A stretch of 64,000 nt of DNA. Source: Clonostachys chloroleuca (Eukaryota; Ascomycota; Sordariomycetes; Hypocreales; Bionectriaceae). The translations under genes were made by a program, and so were the position numbers. The notes under the pieces were generated by a model. That model searched no databases. It was not told the DNA's origin and saw only the letters and a program-made list of their open reading frames with translations. Where the stretch lies: assembly GCA_037952775.1 (NCBI GenBank), contig JBANAY010000003.1, positions 8,928,001-8,992,000 on the forward strand, written 5' to 3'. The stretch's first letter is position 1, and the number at the start of each line of letters is the position of its first letter. Below are positions 10,450 through 23,972 of the stretch, piece by piece.

Positions 10450-13400
10450 GTTTCTGGATGTATATTCACTACAATTTCCATACTAATCTATCCATCTATA
10501 TCTATTCCAGCACGCCGTGACAAGTCTCACGATATCTTCATTTCCAATCCCGTAGATGGTTCACGATGAGCCGTCACCCAAGCTGCTCATTCTGAGCCAT
10601 CATGGCACAGAATGGGCCAGAGACAGCTCCCGGGGTACATTTGAGGCCCCGAGCCCGCATCCTTCCTGTCGCCATCTCTCATCATCTCACCATCATCCTC
10701 TCTCGTCCTCCACGTCGGATGTGGGGGAGCCCCCGGCCGTCGACCCGCGATCAAGTTACAAAGCTCGGATCCCATCATGCACCTCGGTGGAGACGCCAGC
10801 TGCACCGTCACAGTGACGCGAAATGACTCATAATTGCTCACTATGTGCCATTGGGCACGCCCCGTCCAAGTGGGCCTGGCGATCGTCTTTTGGTCTTGCA
10901 ATCCGGCCGGAAATGGGAAGTCGGTTCGAACAGCGGCACGACGATACGGTGGATTGAGATAAGGGATGGGATTGACTGAGCATGGTATAACGGGGAGATA
11001 CGAGCAAACATGGAGAATTTCGAAGAGCGTGCCTCGCGGATCCGACGACAGTGATGGACAGGAATGTTTCTCCCGTATCGCTATCTGGATGCTACTGCCA
11101 CGCTGAGAGACGATCAGTTACGCTGACATTGCTTGCACTTTGTTTGCCAGCCAATGGCTATGGCGGCAGGGTACAGGAGTATCGAAGCCTAATTCTAGGT
11201 AGGTAGGATTTTCCGACTGCACATGTGCCATCTTGATGTGTTTAGGCTAGGTATTGGAAACTACACATATGAGGTGTGAATTGTTCCCTAGGACACCATG
11301 CCACAAAGTAACCTCTCATGGACGGCGAAAACCGCAATCCTTCTCTCCGCATATTTGTCTTTTCGCAATACCTCTTCAAAGTAGCGGCTCGAGGGACATC
11401 CTGAAGTCGTGTCTTCATTTTCATGGGACTGCTCGATCAGACTGCGGAGCGAAACGATCATCTGCCTACATCGAAGAGGCTCGATACAATTCATGACTGG
11501 CGACCATGCTGAAGTAACCTATATCTCTTCGACAAAGAAGCTTTCGAGATGGCAAACATGGCTATGGAATGTAGGAGGAAACGTTACTTGAGCATGCGTG
11601 ACAATCACGGTTCAATTCCGTTGTTTTGGATCCGGCCTGCGAGATTACCATCGAAAACGAGGAGGAAATAGACGTGGACAGGCGATGAAAAGTATACGAC
11701 AACTGTATCTCATCGATTACCTCCAACAGAAACAGCGGTATCGGTCGTCGGACAAGTTGACCGACTTGGTCCAAGGGATCATGTATTTGTACGCATCATC
11801 TGCCAGATCCGACCGGCGAATCGGACACGAACGATCGCTTCGGATATTTGCTGGGCGACTACCTGACACCCATGGTACAGTCTTGCCGTCCAGCTATACC
11901 ATTGCAACCCATCCAGTGGGATATCGACTCCTCCCTCTTCACACTTATCGGTTATGAAAAGCGCGTCATCGTGGCGCAGCAGACCAAACTCCTAGGGAAA
12001 ACACTCCACGTTCGTCCACTTGCCTTAGAACTTCTTAGACGAACGGTCCAACTCTCCCCATGAATCTATCCGGACAAAGTTGGCCGCAGTGGTCTGACTT
12101 CTGTGCTGTGTACCATCTGGAAGGGGCCAATCTGAAATGTCGGTCTGAAAGGTATTTCCACCTTGGTAACGTATCGACAGCAATGGAGGCTTTGATGGAC
12201 GTTTCTCCAGCCGTAGCAAGCCCGGGGGTACTGCACCCAGACCCTCGACTTCAACAACGCGCGGCCCGACAGTAAAAGGAGGCTGAGTCTTGATGCCAAG
12301 ATGTATTCTTTCTCGCCGTTTCCCAGAGTGAACCTTGAAACGAAGTATCATATGCACCTGGGCGTAGGAAAAGTTAACGTATGTGCGTGCGGTGGTTGTT
12401 TTAGGATTTCAGGAGGATCTGCTTGGCCACGGGGATACGTCAGCCATCGCAAGTGTGCTGGCGGGCGAATGGAGTGAATTCCATTGCCATTACTCAATTT
12501 GAGAAGATATCGTAACATTGAATGGCTGCCACAGCATAATGTGACCAAGTCTCGTAGTTGTTGACTCCCTCCACGGGTGATGAGCAACGGCGCATCTCTC
12601 GGTTCTGTTACGAGGGAAAAGAGAACTTGTTATACAGACACCCATGGGATTGCGAATTTCTAATCATTGTCAGTTCCTGATGCTACAAGAATATCAAGAG
12701 TGCAAGATCCAGCATTGATATTTACCAAAAGCAGAGACTGGAATACCCTGGAGCAATCGACAAATTATCCTACTTTCGTATGCCAGAGTGGCTATGCTGG
12801 TCAGCCACCTACCTACAGAGATATATAAACATTGCAACAAGTTATAGCTATCAGCTCTTGAGGCGATTATGCATATGGAGGATGCAAAAGCTCGGAAAAT
12901 TACAATATTGTACTCCTGTACCGGAATCCAGTCGCCATCCGAAGTGGCATTAAGCGTAAGCGTATGTTGTATGAATAGCGATATGATCAAACACGGGAGC
13001 CCTATCTCTGATGTAAGTATAAAGTCTCCAAGTTTAAGTCTATTGACTTAATTCTTTACTCAAGGTATAGCCGAGCAAGCGCCTGCGAACATGGCATGTC
13101 TCGATCCCACTCCTCAGCCCCTGGGACCACGACCACTGTCGACTGCAGCCATTTGAAAATCTAGCGCCAGATACAGTCTCAACATGAGATACTTACCGTT
13201 AAAACACTTAAGACATGTATAAGTTTTGTACTCGCTCTTGGGAACTGAATCAAAAGGGACCTCGAATTGATATCCAGTGAAGCTGATCGACCATAGCTAC
13301 GAGCATGCGAATTCAGGAACTTTGCAGCATTCTAAGCTACGTGACAATAGCAAAAACTAGCTTGATGGATCAGACCAAAATTATACTCTTAAAATCATTT

Positions 13401-16400
13401 TGGTAAATGTACAAGTAGCAAAAACGCCAATGTAGGCGCGCGGCGAAGTGCAACCTTGGTTCGGCTCGGACATCCAGGCAGCTGGGAGCCCCTAATTGAC
13501 GATGTACGCATATCACAACACAACTGAACACCAAAAGAATACGAATCAGTTCTGATTATGAAATGACTTGGTATATTGCGACCCTGCATGTTGAGCTGGG
13601 AAGCAGTGTTCATTCAGATCGAGCTTATCTACATGTTCATACACCTGTGTGGCAATAATTTTTTTACAACACTTCGGGATTGTGCATAATCCTGAATATA
13701 AACACTTGAAAGCTGACTCCTACTGTGTAATGATGACCTATACACTGAGGCAAATTGCCTTCGCATAAACGGGGTTGATAGGGGTCCGGTACCACGCACC
13801 GAAATGCTTCGGTACGCCCCTGAAAGAACAGGCGTACGAAGTGCAAGAACTTTCCGAGGAGATTGATTCATCCTCTGCTGCACCATTACGCTAGTAGGGA
13901 TATCTATGTCAGCAGGTGATGTACTCGAGGAGTGTTGTGAGATTAGAAAGGAGGGCGTGGGCTATACCCCCTCCCCTCTTCGTCGAACGTTGTGATGATA
14001 CAAGAAAGAAGGGGGGGGGGCAAAAACGAGCGGGCGTCTATTTCAATAATATCACACACTGGATTTGTTACGAGCTAAGAAATGCAGCACATCTGAGAGC
14101 AAATCAGGTTTTCTGTCTGCCTGATCCTGGCATTCTGCACGTAATTCCATGGGCAGGAAATCCCCAGACCATCGATGTGAGCTGAACAAACTTCAATAGT
14201 CTCACTTGCCTCAGCTTCTATGTAAGTCAGCCTTGGAGGTGGTTGGCTTTTCTGTATTGTCGCTTGGATGGCTGCGGCTAGATGGTAGTGGAATGGTTCG
14301 GTTCAGATCAGCAAGCATGGACGGTAGAAGCATTGGCAAGCCACTCACCACAAGACGAGGCAAGAACATGGGTTACTGGATCGAGGCCATCCACACCCTT
14401 TCATTTGATCACATGGCAGGGCCTAAACTGGCAATCGTGCATCTCGATCATGGGCCGCCAAGGCAGCTGTGGCTTGGTAGGTTCGGGGCAGTGACTTTCC
14501 CCAGCCTGTGACTGTTTCAGAGCGTGAGGCTTGCATTGTGCTTCTCTAAAACGTACCAGTCACTTCGGCCGCCCAGTTATGGCTGGGATGAAACCGGCTG
14601 AAACTTGGTGGGATAGTAGAGCCATCTAGCCGTGAAAAGAAGACGCTTCTCTCCGGCAATCTCACTATTTTGACTACATTGCCCAATCGGTTCGGCCGGA
14701 AACATCAGCCATGCGTGCCTAGAACTTGGCGGATACAAAGGCGTACACAACATGGAAGAGGCTCCAAGTCAAAGTTTCATAGTATGAGTCAACGAGGGCA
14801 ACTTCCAGAATCTCCTGACGCGGGAATGTGCAGATATGGGAGATGACTTTTCGCTTTGGCGGAGAATACCACCTCCTGCATTGTCAAGCTGGATTTCAGC
14901 ATGCTGCTTCTTTACTGGGCCATGATAGGCGGATCGACGATGTGACATGGGTTCTGGCAGGCGCTTTCCCATTCCCACCCTCTGCGGATCATGAGACCTA
15001 CTTGAACCAATAAGGAACCTTGTCATGACGGCTTGCTACATGATGAGTGCTGAATGGCGCGTCGGAAGGCATAGCTGCCAGCCTTGCATTCAGAGCTATG
15101 TATTCTCTAGTGATGCAACGCAGGATCCCGCTAGAGCAGCGTTGTTTCCTCCTTTTTGAGGGGTGGTGTTGGCTTCAAAATACACTTGACTCAAACCCAT
15201 AGGCGAACCCCTGCATAGTAGCTTGCAAAGTATATTGATTAGCTTGTCTCGGATTACCTTTATTGATGCCCGAAAAAAAATTCCAAGAAAAGGCATCAGT
15301 TGTCACGCTTCCAAGGCAAATCCCTTCCGGAATAGTGTGGATTTCTGCTAAGGTAGCAACTGTATCCTCTTTTCTTATTGTTCTCTCATACCTTTCTGAA
15401 TCATGTCTTGTGCGTGGAAAGAGGGACGGCACAAATAAAGTACCCGGTCTTGTGGGTGGCAAAAGCACCAGCAAGCGGCAGGTTCCTTGCTTAGACGATC
15501 AGATGTCTTTCACTGTCTTTCTCTCCCGCGTATGCGCATATGGGGATACTCCACGCGCGAAGGTAGTCACAGGCCACCATCAACTGGTGGAGAGGTGGCG
15601 GTTCTAAGACAATGCAGAATCTGGTTTGGCCAATGATATAAGACACTTGGCTGGATGGGCGAGGAAAGAACCTGCAAACTCCCGCAAAAAGCAAGAACGA
15701 CACATCAGGAGCGTAGATCTCAGCCCGATATCTGAAATATCTGCGGGGAGCACAAGGCCTCATGCTAACATGTAAGACAACGTTACGGCATAATGAGGTA
15801 TGCAGGCAAGGAGGGAAATCAACTGCAAGGTTGTGGGACAGAAGGCCATCCATGCAACACAACGTCTCGAGGCGAGAAATCCACGGTCCCATATGATGGA
15901 AAGATGCTGGGAGCAGTGGGGATAGATGCGCGGGTGAGCCCTGGCCTGCAAGAGAGAGTCAACCTCCAAGGCAAAACGAGGTGTACTTGGAGCGCCACAG
16001 ACCAAAAGGAAGAAGAAGGCAAATCATACCAGCCCAGGGTCTTTTTAGGGGTCTTGCACCCAGGCCGAAATCCGAAAGAGTCCTACCTGTGGGCTGCGTC
16101 GGGGCCTTCTTGATCCGATTAGAGATGGAGGAGGTGTGCATCGTAGAGAAACCCTGAGGTCGAAGCAGAGGTGGACCACACCACCACCCCACACCTCGTG
16201 CAGCCAGGAGCACTCACGCGCATGTTCCACATACGTAATCAAGTGAGTGTGTAAGTGCCATACCTTACTACCAAGTGTAGAAGTGCTGTGTGTGAGAATA
16301 GCCAGGCCGTGGATTGGATAGTTACGAGGTGGTTTCCTCCCTCCCGTAAAGCCACGGGCCACCGAGGAAAGCTTTCCTATGGTTGACAGGCTCATTTGGA

Positions 16401-18935
16401 TGCCGTGTGACTTGCCTTGACCAAGCCATACAAAGCTAGAAGGCTGCTTCTGGGCTGGGATATCCAGTGTAAGCATATAGACTATCATTGGGTCAAGACA
16501 GGGCTCGACGGATATCCAGAGGCCAGACATGACCTAGGTCAAGACGCCTGAGCACTTGCTCCGGAACCCCCACTTTGAATGGTGAGGGTCGTACACGGCT
16601 GGGCAGGCGAGTGTGTCGACAAAGGCATGTTGGGCTGCAGCATGGCGTACTTTAAATGCACCAGCTGGGTGTTGAGAAGCAAGACATCAAGGCGTGGAGC
16701 CCGAGGATGAACTCACCCTCCCCTCCCACAAGCCCCCAAGGTCCATGCGGGACGACCCGGCTGCATCAACAGCCTCTCTGATGATCTCATACGCCGCTGG
16801 GGCCAGACACACACTTGCAGACAAAGCGGCATGGTGTGCACTTGACATCCCAGTGCACGCATCTCGTGCACCACCGTAAGATCTGCCAAATCCAACGATT
16901 GGCTTGAGACCCGTTCGCCAAGACCCGAGCCCAGCAACCTAAACAACCGCTGCGCCGTGCTTGTTGAAGGCGGCCGAGTGGCGGAAGGGCGCTATGAAGG
17001 GGGCCATCCAGCCGGCTCAAGCGCTTACCAATACGTACCGGTCGATAGCGATAACAGCCAGTCTGCATTGGGCCCGGACGCGTGGATACGAGACTGGCGG
17101 GTTACGAGAATAGAACGTGCCACTGGGAGGTGTTGACATGAAGATCGCCCATGCATGGGGTGGTCAAGTGAACGAACCGGTTCGGCTCTACATGGAGTTG
17201 TAATGCAAGTCACTGAGTTCCTCCTCGACCCCCAAATCCAATCCGGACGCAGCCTTTGGCATGCAGCGAGGATGAGTAGTGTGCTGGTGCTAGGACGCTA
17301 TGAGGAATCATCGTCTCGGTCGCGTAAAATGATGGATGTCGACTAACTCGTCTGGGCCCGGCTCAGCTCAGCTCAGCCTTGGTTGGTTGGACGGCTTGTG
17401 CCTTCCTTGCCGTGCTGGAATACGTACTCGGGAAGGCGCCGGTGATGCCCTTCTTTCCAGTGCTTAGCGGGCGAAGGTGAGGGTGCTCGGGCGAACGTAC
17501 AGCATCTGCTAGCATGAGGCCTAGTACCTCCTACGCCCAGGGCAGGCTATCAGCAGGTACAGATTTTGCCACATCTCAAGAAGAGCTACCTTGCAGTCTG
17601 CCAGACAATGGCAGACATTGTGGGATAGTGCGGTTCGGTAGCTGCTAGAGGTGTCCGCGATGGCTGTTGATGAAATTCGTAAACAGAGCGACAGCCGGTG
17701 CACCCGATTGAGATGGTTGCAGTGGCTTCTAATGGCTGTTGATTTTATTATACCACCCGTCCTGTCGGCGATGGTAGGTTGTAATTACCTACGTATTGAG
17801 GTACCCTGAGGTACAGTATAATGTGCCCCTGTCTTCGTCAACGAAAATGGCGGTCATCTCTTCCAGAGGCAAACAACCGGATGAAAGGGCATTGGGCACA
17901 CGCAATTACGAGTTTACTGCAGCACACCCTCCTCCAAGTGGCCTGGCTTTGACTTGATACCTCCTGTGGCACAGGTTATGTGGCAGCACCAAACCAGACT
18001 GATGGAGCGCGATAGCGCTTAGTAGGTGCGCCATCAACGGCCCGTTGGGAGCCACAGGGGTCTGTACTACAGCGTGATCCTTCTAGGAGAGGCGCCTATC
18101 TGGGCAGAGATAGGGAGGCTCTGTAGGTCGCAGCTGGACATGGATGGCGACACAAGCTGCTGGTGCCCCCTCGCCAAGCCCTATGCCGCCGTCCTAAAGT
18201 AACGGTAACAATTGATACCTACAGAGTCTGAGTTATCGGGTCTGTCTGATAGTCAATTATTGCACCATTGGGGTGGATTTGTTTCGTAGGCGAAGGTGGT
18301 ACTCGAGGCGTCGCCTTGGGTATGGGGTAAGGTAGGACTCGATTAAATCCACTTTAGTCCTTGATGAGCATCGGAAATGCCATCTCCCATCCATGCGTCA
18401 TCTGCCAGTACCGGTCAGTTCCAGACAGACGTGCAGAACCAAGGCAACGGGCATGAATGTTTGTTTCTACGCGTACTCTAGACGTGTATTTTACACACAT
18501 CGTATTCTCATTACGCGTCGGCGGCCTTATATCATCATGGCTGTCCCTCCGGTACTGTTGTCGATCGTTGCTCCGAGCTGCCTACTTCTCCCGTACCCGG
18601 CATGTACTTGGCCTCCCATCAGTTGGGTTTCCTTCGATCAAGGTCACTCCATGCCGTGCATACATATATGCATGCACGGGTGCAGATAACCACACGGCAG
18701 CATCTGGCATCTCGAAGCGACGCAACAAACACAACACAACACAAGCACAGCGCAGGATCTCGCAGACAATCCGACACATCAGCGTGGCTGAGATGAGATG
18801 TCTCTGTCGTAGCTGCGCAGCTTGGCTGGCGACAGGGGCTGACGATGCTTGATTCACGGCAGTGCCGGATCGCTCAGGTACTGTAAACAGGAATGCAAGG
18901 TAGAGAGCGCACCTGAGAGTCTGGACTGAGATTAT

Positions 18936-18955
18936 AGACAAGACAAGACAAGACA
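18936..18955. repeat. (AGACA)n microsatellite
   Basis: Four tandem 5-base units (agaca) upstream of the pyrimidine-rich leader of the CCCH gene. A CA-repeat and C-run follow at about 19011-19027. Confidence 0.7.
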
Positions 18956-20460
18956 TACAGCTTCTCGACCCCAGTTCACATCATGAGCGAAGCCCGCCAC
19001 ACGCCTTCACACACACACGCCCCCCCCTTCCAAGGCCCCCATCTCTTCCCCCACCACTCACGGGTCCCAGTTAGCTGCAGACAAACATCCATCCCTCACC
19101 CATCACCCACCCCCCCTGGCAACACCACGCCTGGGTTGGCCCCAATGGGTTTTGGGGTGCAAGTACATAAACCGGAGCTCTCGTTTTGGTAATATATAAG
19201 AATCCCGGGGTCGCGATGCTTTGATTTCATCCAGCCAGAGTCCGGTATACCGCACCCTTCTCGACTGGCTACACTCGCTTCCACTCTATTCCAGCCAGCC
19301 CCTCGTAAGACCACTCAATCCCGTCCACCTGCGTCCAAGAGTGGGGAACTGTCACGATACACAACGTGATCCGTCAGTTCACAAGTTGATCAGTCACGTT
19401 CGACTGCATAACGGCCTTCATTAATAATAAAGAACTGCGCATTTGGGCAGTCAGGCAAGCAGACAAGCAAGCAGATTGCCGGCTTACCTCCTACCTCCCT
19501 TTCCCATCTCGCAGCCATACGTACATACACATCCCGGGGGACGATAGCTCGTCGTGGGACCCCTACAGAGGACCAGAACGCCCGCAGGCGCACATCGCCT
19601 CATGCAGATGACCACCCTACTCTGCTGCTAAGCGTGCCGACTAGACAAAACGCCGGGGTATCTCTCCTCTGCTCTTGGGGACTAGCCTTCCCATCTCTGT
19701 AAGTTGCTGCTGCTCTTTTGTCTGGCAACATCTCACTCCCTCACCGTGCCTCACCTCACCTCACCTTGCCTTATCTCCGTTTGCCAGGGCCACGGCATGC
19801 CATCATCCATTTGTCCTCTTGTGTGACCACGCTTGGGCCGAGGCGGCCAGCGGACCAAAGAGGAAAAGAACCTATTGAAGCTTCTTGCTCCTTCTGTCGC
19901 CCCCAAATAAGTCCAGCCTGGCTCCATATCTACCTGCCATTACATTACGCCTACTCTTACACACTTGCGGTACCTGTCGGCTTTGCAGGCCATCAACTAA
20001 CACCAATTCCAGAGACTGGGGCGCCTTTCCTGCTAGAACCGAGCGAGGGTCTACCTGCTTTCCGCAGGCCTCTACACCCGCCAGCTTGTACCACCGGCGA
20101 GCTACTAGCACATGCCTCTAGCAGAGGTAATTTTCCTCAAACCTTCTGTGCCGCCTAATATTGCCTCCTCTCCTCCTCCCCGCCTTTTGCACTCTTCCAG
20201 CCTGCCCCTCGTTCGCCTCGGTGATACGTGCCCCGTCTGCTCCTGGCACTGAGCCCTCGCCGCCAATAGCAGCAGGCCATTTCCGCTGCCACGGTTGGTT
20301 GGGTACCTCGTCACTTTCAGCCCACCCACCTTTACGCATTCCAAACCTGCCTCTCATCCCGTCCCTCCTCCGAGAGGCTTCCTTCACTTTAAACCGACTC
20401 CTCTGCCCGCCCGGACCAGACTGCTATCCTCCGTCACTCGTTCCGTCCTTTGTCGTCGCG

Positions 20461-22430
20461 ATGCAGAACCGTCACTCGCGGAACGGCAGCATGGGTGCCT
20501 CCAACGGCGCTCATGGAAGCTCCAATGCAGCAGCCGCTGCCCGCTTCGAAGGGCCTCGAAGCCCTCCAAGTGAGTTTTCCACCCGCTGCAAAATCCCCAA
20601 AACCGCCTCTGGCGCTGCTGCCGTGGCGCACTCCTTCGACTCGCCATTCCAACTAACCCCCTGGATAGACACATCCCACGTTCCCTGCAAGTTCTTCCGG
20701 CAGGGAGCTTGTCAGGCCGGCAATGCCTGCCCATTCAGTCACGATCTTGGTGCCGCCGCAGACAACATCTGCAAGTACTTCGCCAAGGTGAGTCCACCAC
20801 TCATGCCCACACCCAATCCCCATATTCCCTCGTGCACTTGACGACACATTCCGGCTTACGTTTCCCACACGGATTGACTAACACTGCATTACAGGGAAAC
20901 TGCAAGTTCGGGCCCAAATGCGCCAATATCCATGTCTTGCCCGATGGCCGGCGCATCAACTACAGCAAGAATGGCGTCACAATCGGAAATGGTCCCGTTA
21001 ACCTAGGTGCCCGCTCTGCTCAGACTCCCACTTCGCCTACCTCTAGCACTCCCGCCGCGAATGGTACCGACCACAACCGAAGCCAAGCATCCGCAAGTGC
21101 TCTCACCAACTCGCTCTACCGTGCCGATCAGTCGTCCCTCTCTACCTTCCCCTTCGACGACCGCCACAATCAACACAACCTTCGTCAGCAACCTAGCATC
21201 GAGAATGGCCTTCCAATCATCGATGCGCCTTACTCCCACACGAGCTCAGCGTATGGCTCGCCTCGTGACGAAGATACTCGATTCGGGCTAGGTCTGTCTC
21301 CTTCCAACGGCAAGGGCTTATCTGTCATGGATGCCCCCCTCCCCGCTTCATTCGATTCCAACGGCATATCCAATGCTGCTCTCTACCCCGGTGGCCCATG
21401 GCCGTCTTCTGTTCCCTCCAAATTTGGTCTAGAATCGCACTCTCCCTCGCTGAGCCTTGCTGCCAAGGACTCGCCTACTTCGGAAACTCTTCGACTTCTT
21501 CACACACAAGCATTTGGTTCATCTGACCATCTGGCAACGCCTCTTGCTGGAAGTCTCACCAATTCGCAATACGGAAGCGGGACAGAAGAGTATTTCGGAA
21601 AACGAACTATGCATTCGGCGCGATACACGAAGCCTCGCATGCTCAGCTCCAGTCTGCCAAAAGCCTCTGCCGTTGATTATGATTGGCAGGCCGAATTTGC
21701 ATTCGAAGACGACATGGATGATGACAACCTTCCAGAGAACTATGTTCCTGAAAATCTCCAGGATTTGCTTACGCCTGCCGAGAAGGCTCGTCGCGGCTCT
21801 ATCCGCGTTGAAGGAGACGTTAGCATTGACGGAGTAACCAAGTATGGAAGTCCTATCGGTACAAGCCCAGGGCGATGGGGTATTTTTCCCCGTGGAAAGG
21901 ACGACGATGACCTTTCGAGGTCAGCACGAGCCGCACCATCGGTGTTTGGGCACGTCGGAAGTCCCTTGAGAAACTCAACATTGGCTCAAGAGATGGATGG
22001 ATTGGGCAGTACCACTCGTCCGTTTGCCAGCAGATCAGGCAGCGAGTCCATGTCCGTCCTATCCCAACAGCTACAGCGCAGCCGTATCGACGATGCTCCC
22101 GGCGCCTCTAGCCCTCTTCTTCATCCTGCAGCTGCACGCAATACGATCAGCTCTCTATCCAAGGATCGCCATCTCGAACGTCATGTCTCTAGTGGAAGCA
22201 TCAGTTCCTCGGTTACCGGCCGTTTTACTACTCCCATTGATGAAGAGGACCCTGCGTTTGTCTTCAGCATGGAGGAAGAAGAGGACCCAACTCTCAACCG
22301 GGCACGAAAGCGAGGCTCTGCTGGCCTTGCTATGGGCGGTTGGGGCAGCTATGCCAGCGCCGTTGCCGGGAAGGGCACTGCAAATGGCTCCAAGGAGGGC
22401 CGTGACTCTGTTGCCATAAATGGACAATAA
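20461..22430 (+). CDS. CCCH zinc-finger protein (Cps3/Lee1-like)
   Basis: Exons 20461-20569, 20669-20787 and 20895-22430 encode 587 residues. Two CCCH fingers lie near the N-terminus: CKFFRQGACQAGNACPFSH and CKYFAKGNCKFGPKCANIH, each C-x7-C-x5-C-x3-H. Intron 2 falls inside the second finger. CCCH pairs of this type usually bind RNA. The pairing and arrangement resemble fission yeast Cps3 and budding yeast Lee1, both poorly understood. The rest is a long Ser/Pro-rich, probably disordered tail with acidic patches and a conserved-looking block (PENYVPENLQDLLTPAEKAR) at about residues 345-365. Branch points (actaac at about 20651) and GT-AG borders are clear. The ATG opens the first conserved frame. 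The very long pyrimidine-rich upstream region suggests extensive transcriptional or translational control. Confidence 0.88.
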
Positions 22431-23972
22431 GTCACGGAAGACTTGTCCAATATACCGAGTTGCTCTTGGTTACTATTGAAAAACAAGAAAAAAAAACATA
22501 TCACTATTCCACAATGATATTAAATGATTTTACGCACGCATCTTGCATCTTGGAAAAAGGGCGCACAAAAAAGAGGCCCGGGTTTGGCCAGCTATTTAAA
22601 GATGGTTTTTTGCTACGCATCTCAAGCAGGCCAGTTTCGTACTTGGCAACGCTAACAGCAAGAAAAAACGAGGCTATGGACATGAGATACATTGGTATTG
22701 GAGTCTTCCACTGTGTTTTATTTCACTTCCCCCCAACCTGGTGTTGACGCGGAGTATCTACGGTTCAATGGATTTACGGGGTTCGATCTGATTAGTTTTG
22801 TTTTTATGAGCATCGATGATTTCTTCAGGGGAGGCGTTTGGTCAAGGGCGGCATGTACTTTTTGGCCTGGAAACAGGCAGGCAGTTGAATTGGCCCCCTA
22901 AGGAGCCGCTTCTTGTTTCTGTGTTTCCTTGCTTTCTACCACGCCGACAACGTGATAGATTCTTCACTGAATCTCAGTCTCTCCTTTTATCGTCGGTCAT
23001 TTTCGTCTTTCTTCCTTTTATCCTGTGCCATATTCTTCAGTTTGTTTATACGTAGCTTCCGGCTACTTCCCCTCCATTGCACTTCATGTGTTGGCAGCAG
23101 CCCTGAGCCTGCCCGAGGGAAGGTGGGGGAATCTGTTCCGACTCTTACCCCAAGAGTACTTCTCCTTTTTTTTTTTTTTCTTCTTGTCTCTCATAGCTCT
23201 GGCGATTCGGAGACGGTGAATGCTCTTTTCCTTGCTAAGATACAGGAGTCAAAAAAATCGCATACAGGAGCAAGAGAAGAGAAAAGATGTGGCTCGTCGA
23301 CAGCTACCATTGATATTTTCTAGAGAGGAGGACTGGGCAGTTTGTGATACATAGGAAAGGGAACGCAAATCCATAATTTAAGATGAACAACCATTGACAA
23401 GGATACTTTAACTTTTCGTCTGTGCGAGTGACTTCAGGATGGGTACCAGTAGGTAGGTGTTGGAGTATCACAGAGGCAACATGACCAATCGGAAAAAAAA
23501 ATTGGGTTGGTTCTATACACTAGTACATAGGGTGCTTTCTTGCTCAAAAAGACCCAAAAGTTGACGACACCAAGAGAAAGTTCCTCGTGTGCCTCCTTTC
23601 CTTTATTCATGCTCCCCCTCCCGGACCTGGCAAGCCAAAATCGCCCATCTCCCCTTCTCACCCAAAGATTAGAACAGTTTTTTTAACATATATTCTTTTT
23701 TTTTTCGTCAGTTTGTCCTCGTTCCGAAACCCCTCCCCCCATGGCTCAATCGCGCCGACAATGGAGAAGAGGGAATAACCAAGGCCCCTTCCCCATGAAC
23801 CAGACATCTAAGGTTTCCCCAAAACGCACTTAGAAACAAGAAGCCCCCATCGGTCGGTGTCGATCTAAAAACTGTCATGGATGTGTGTGTTTTGGCGTGC
23901 GATCATACAGAAAAGGGTCCAGGTGGGGGAGTTGGCTGATTGAGTTGCGGAGTGATTCCCGAGAGTGCGCAT
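22431..23972. other. Intergenic, convergent 3' ends
   Basis: About 1.5 kb between convergent genes, rich in A and T homopolymers (near 22488, 23166, 23495, 23698) that fit 3' untranslated sequence. No gene is supported on either strand. Confidence 0.55.

Larger units (their letters stand above)
10015..20460. other. Long gene-free region (about 10.4 kb)
   Basis: No reading frame here has recognisable domains, a convincing signal peptide or consistent splice signals. Base composition is ordinary, not the very AT-rich blocks left by RIP, and no transposon ends or long repeats are seen. It contains small microsatellites (near 10434, 18936), a 10-base G run (14011) and, from about 19000 to 20460, a strongly pyrimidine-rich stretch that looks like the promoter and long leader of the zinc-finger gene at 20461. 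A gtaagt donor at 19699 and a tttgcag acceptor at 19983-19989 could mark a leader intron. Non-coding transcripts are possible but cannot be shown from sequence alone. Confidence 0.5.

Noticed and set aside
11560..11640. Possible tRNA (cggttcaattccg resembles a B box)
   Set aside because: The flanking sequence cannot form the acceptor stem, and no A box lies at the right distance upstream.
16045..16530. 161-residue minus-strand frame in the gene-free region
   Set aside because: Composition looks random. No domain, signal peptide or membrane pattern, and no splice signals that extend it.
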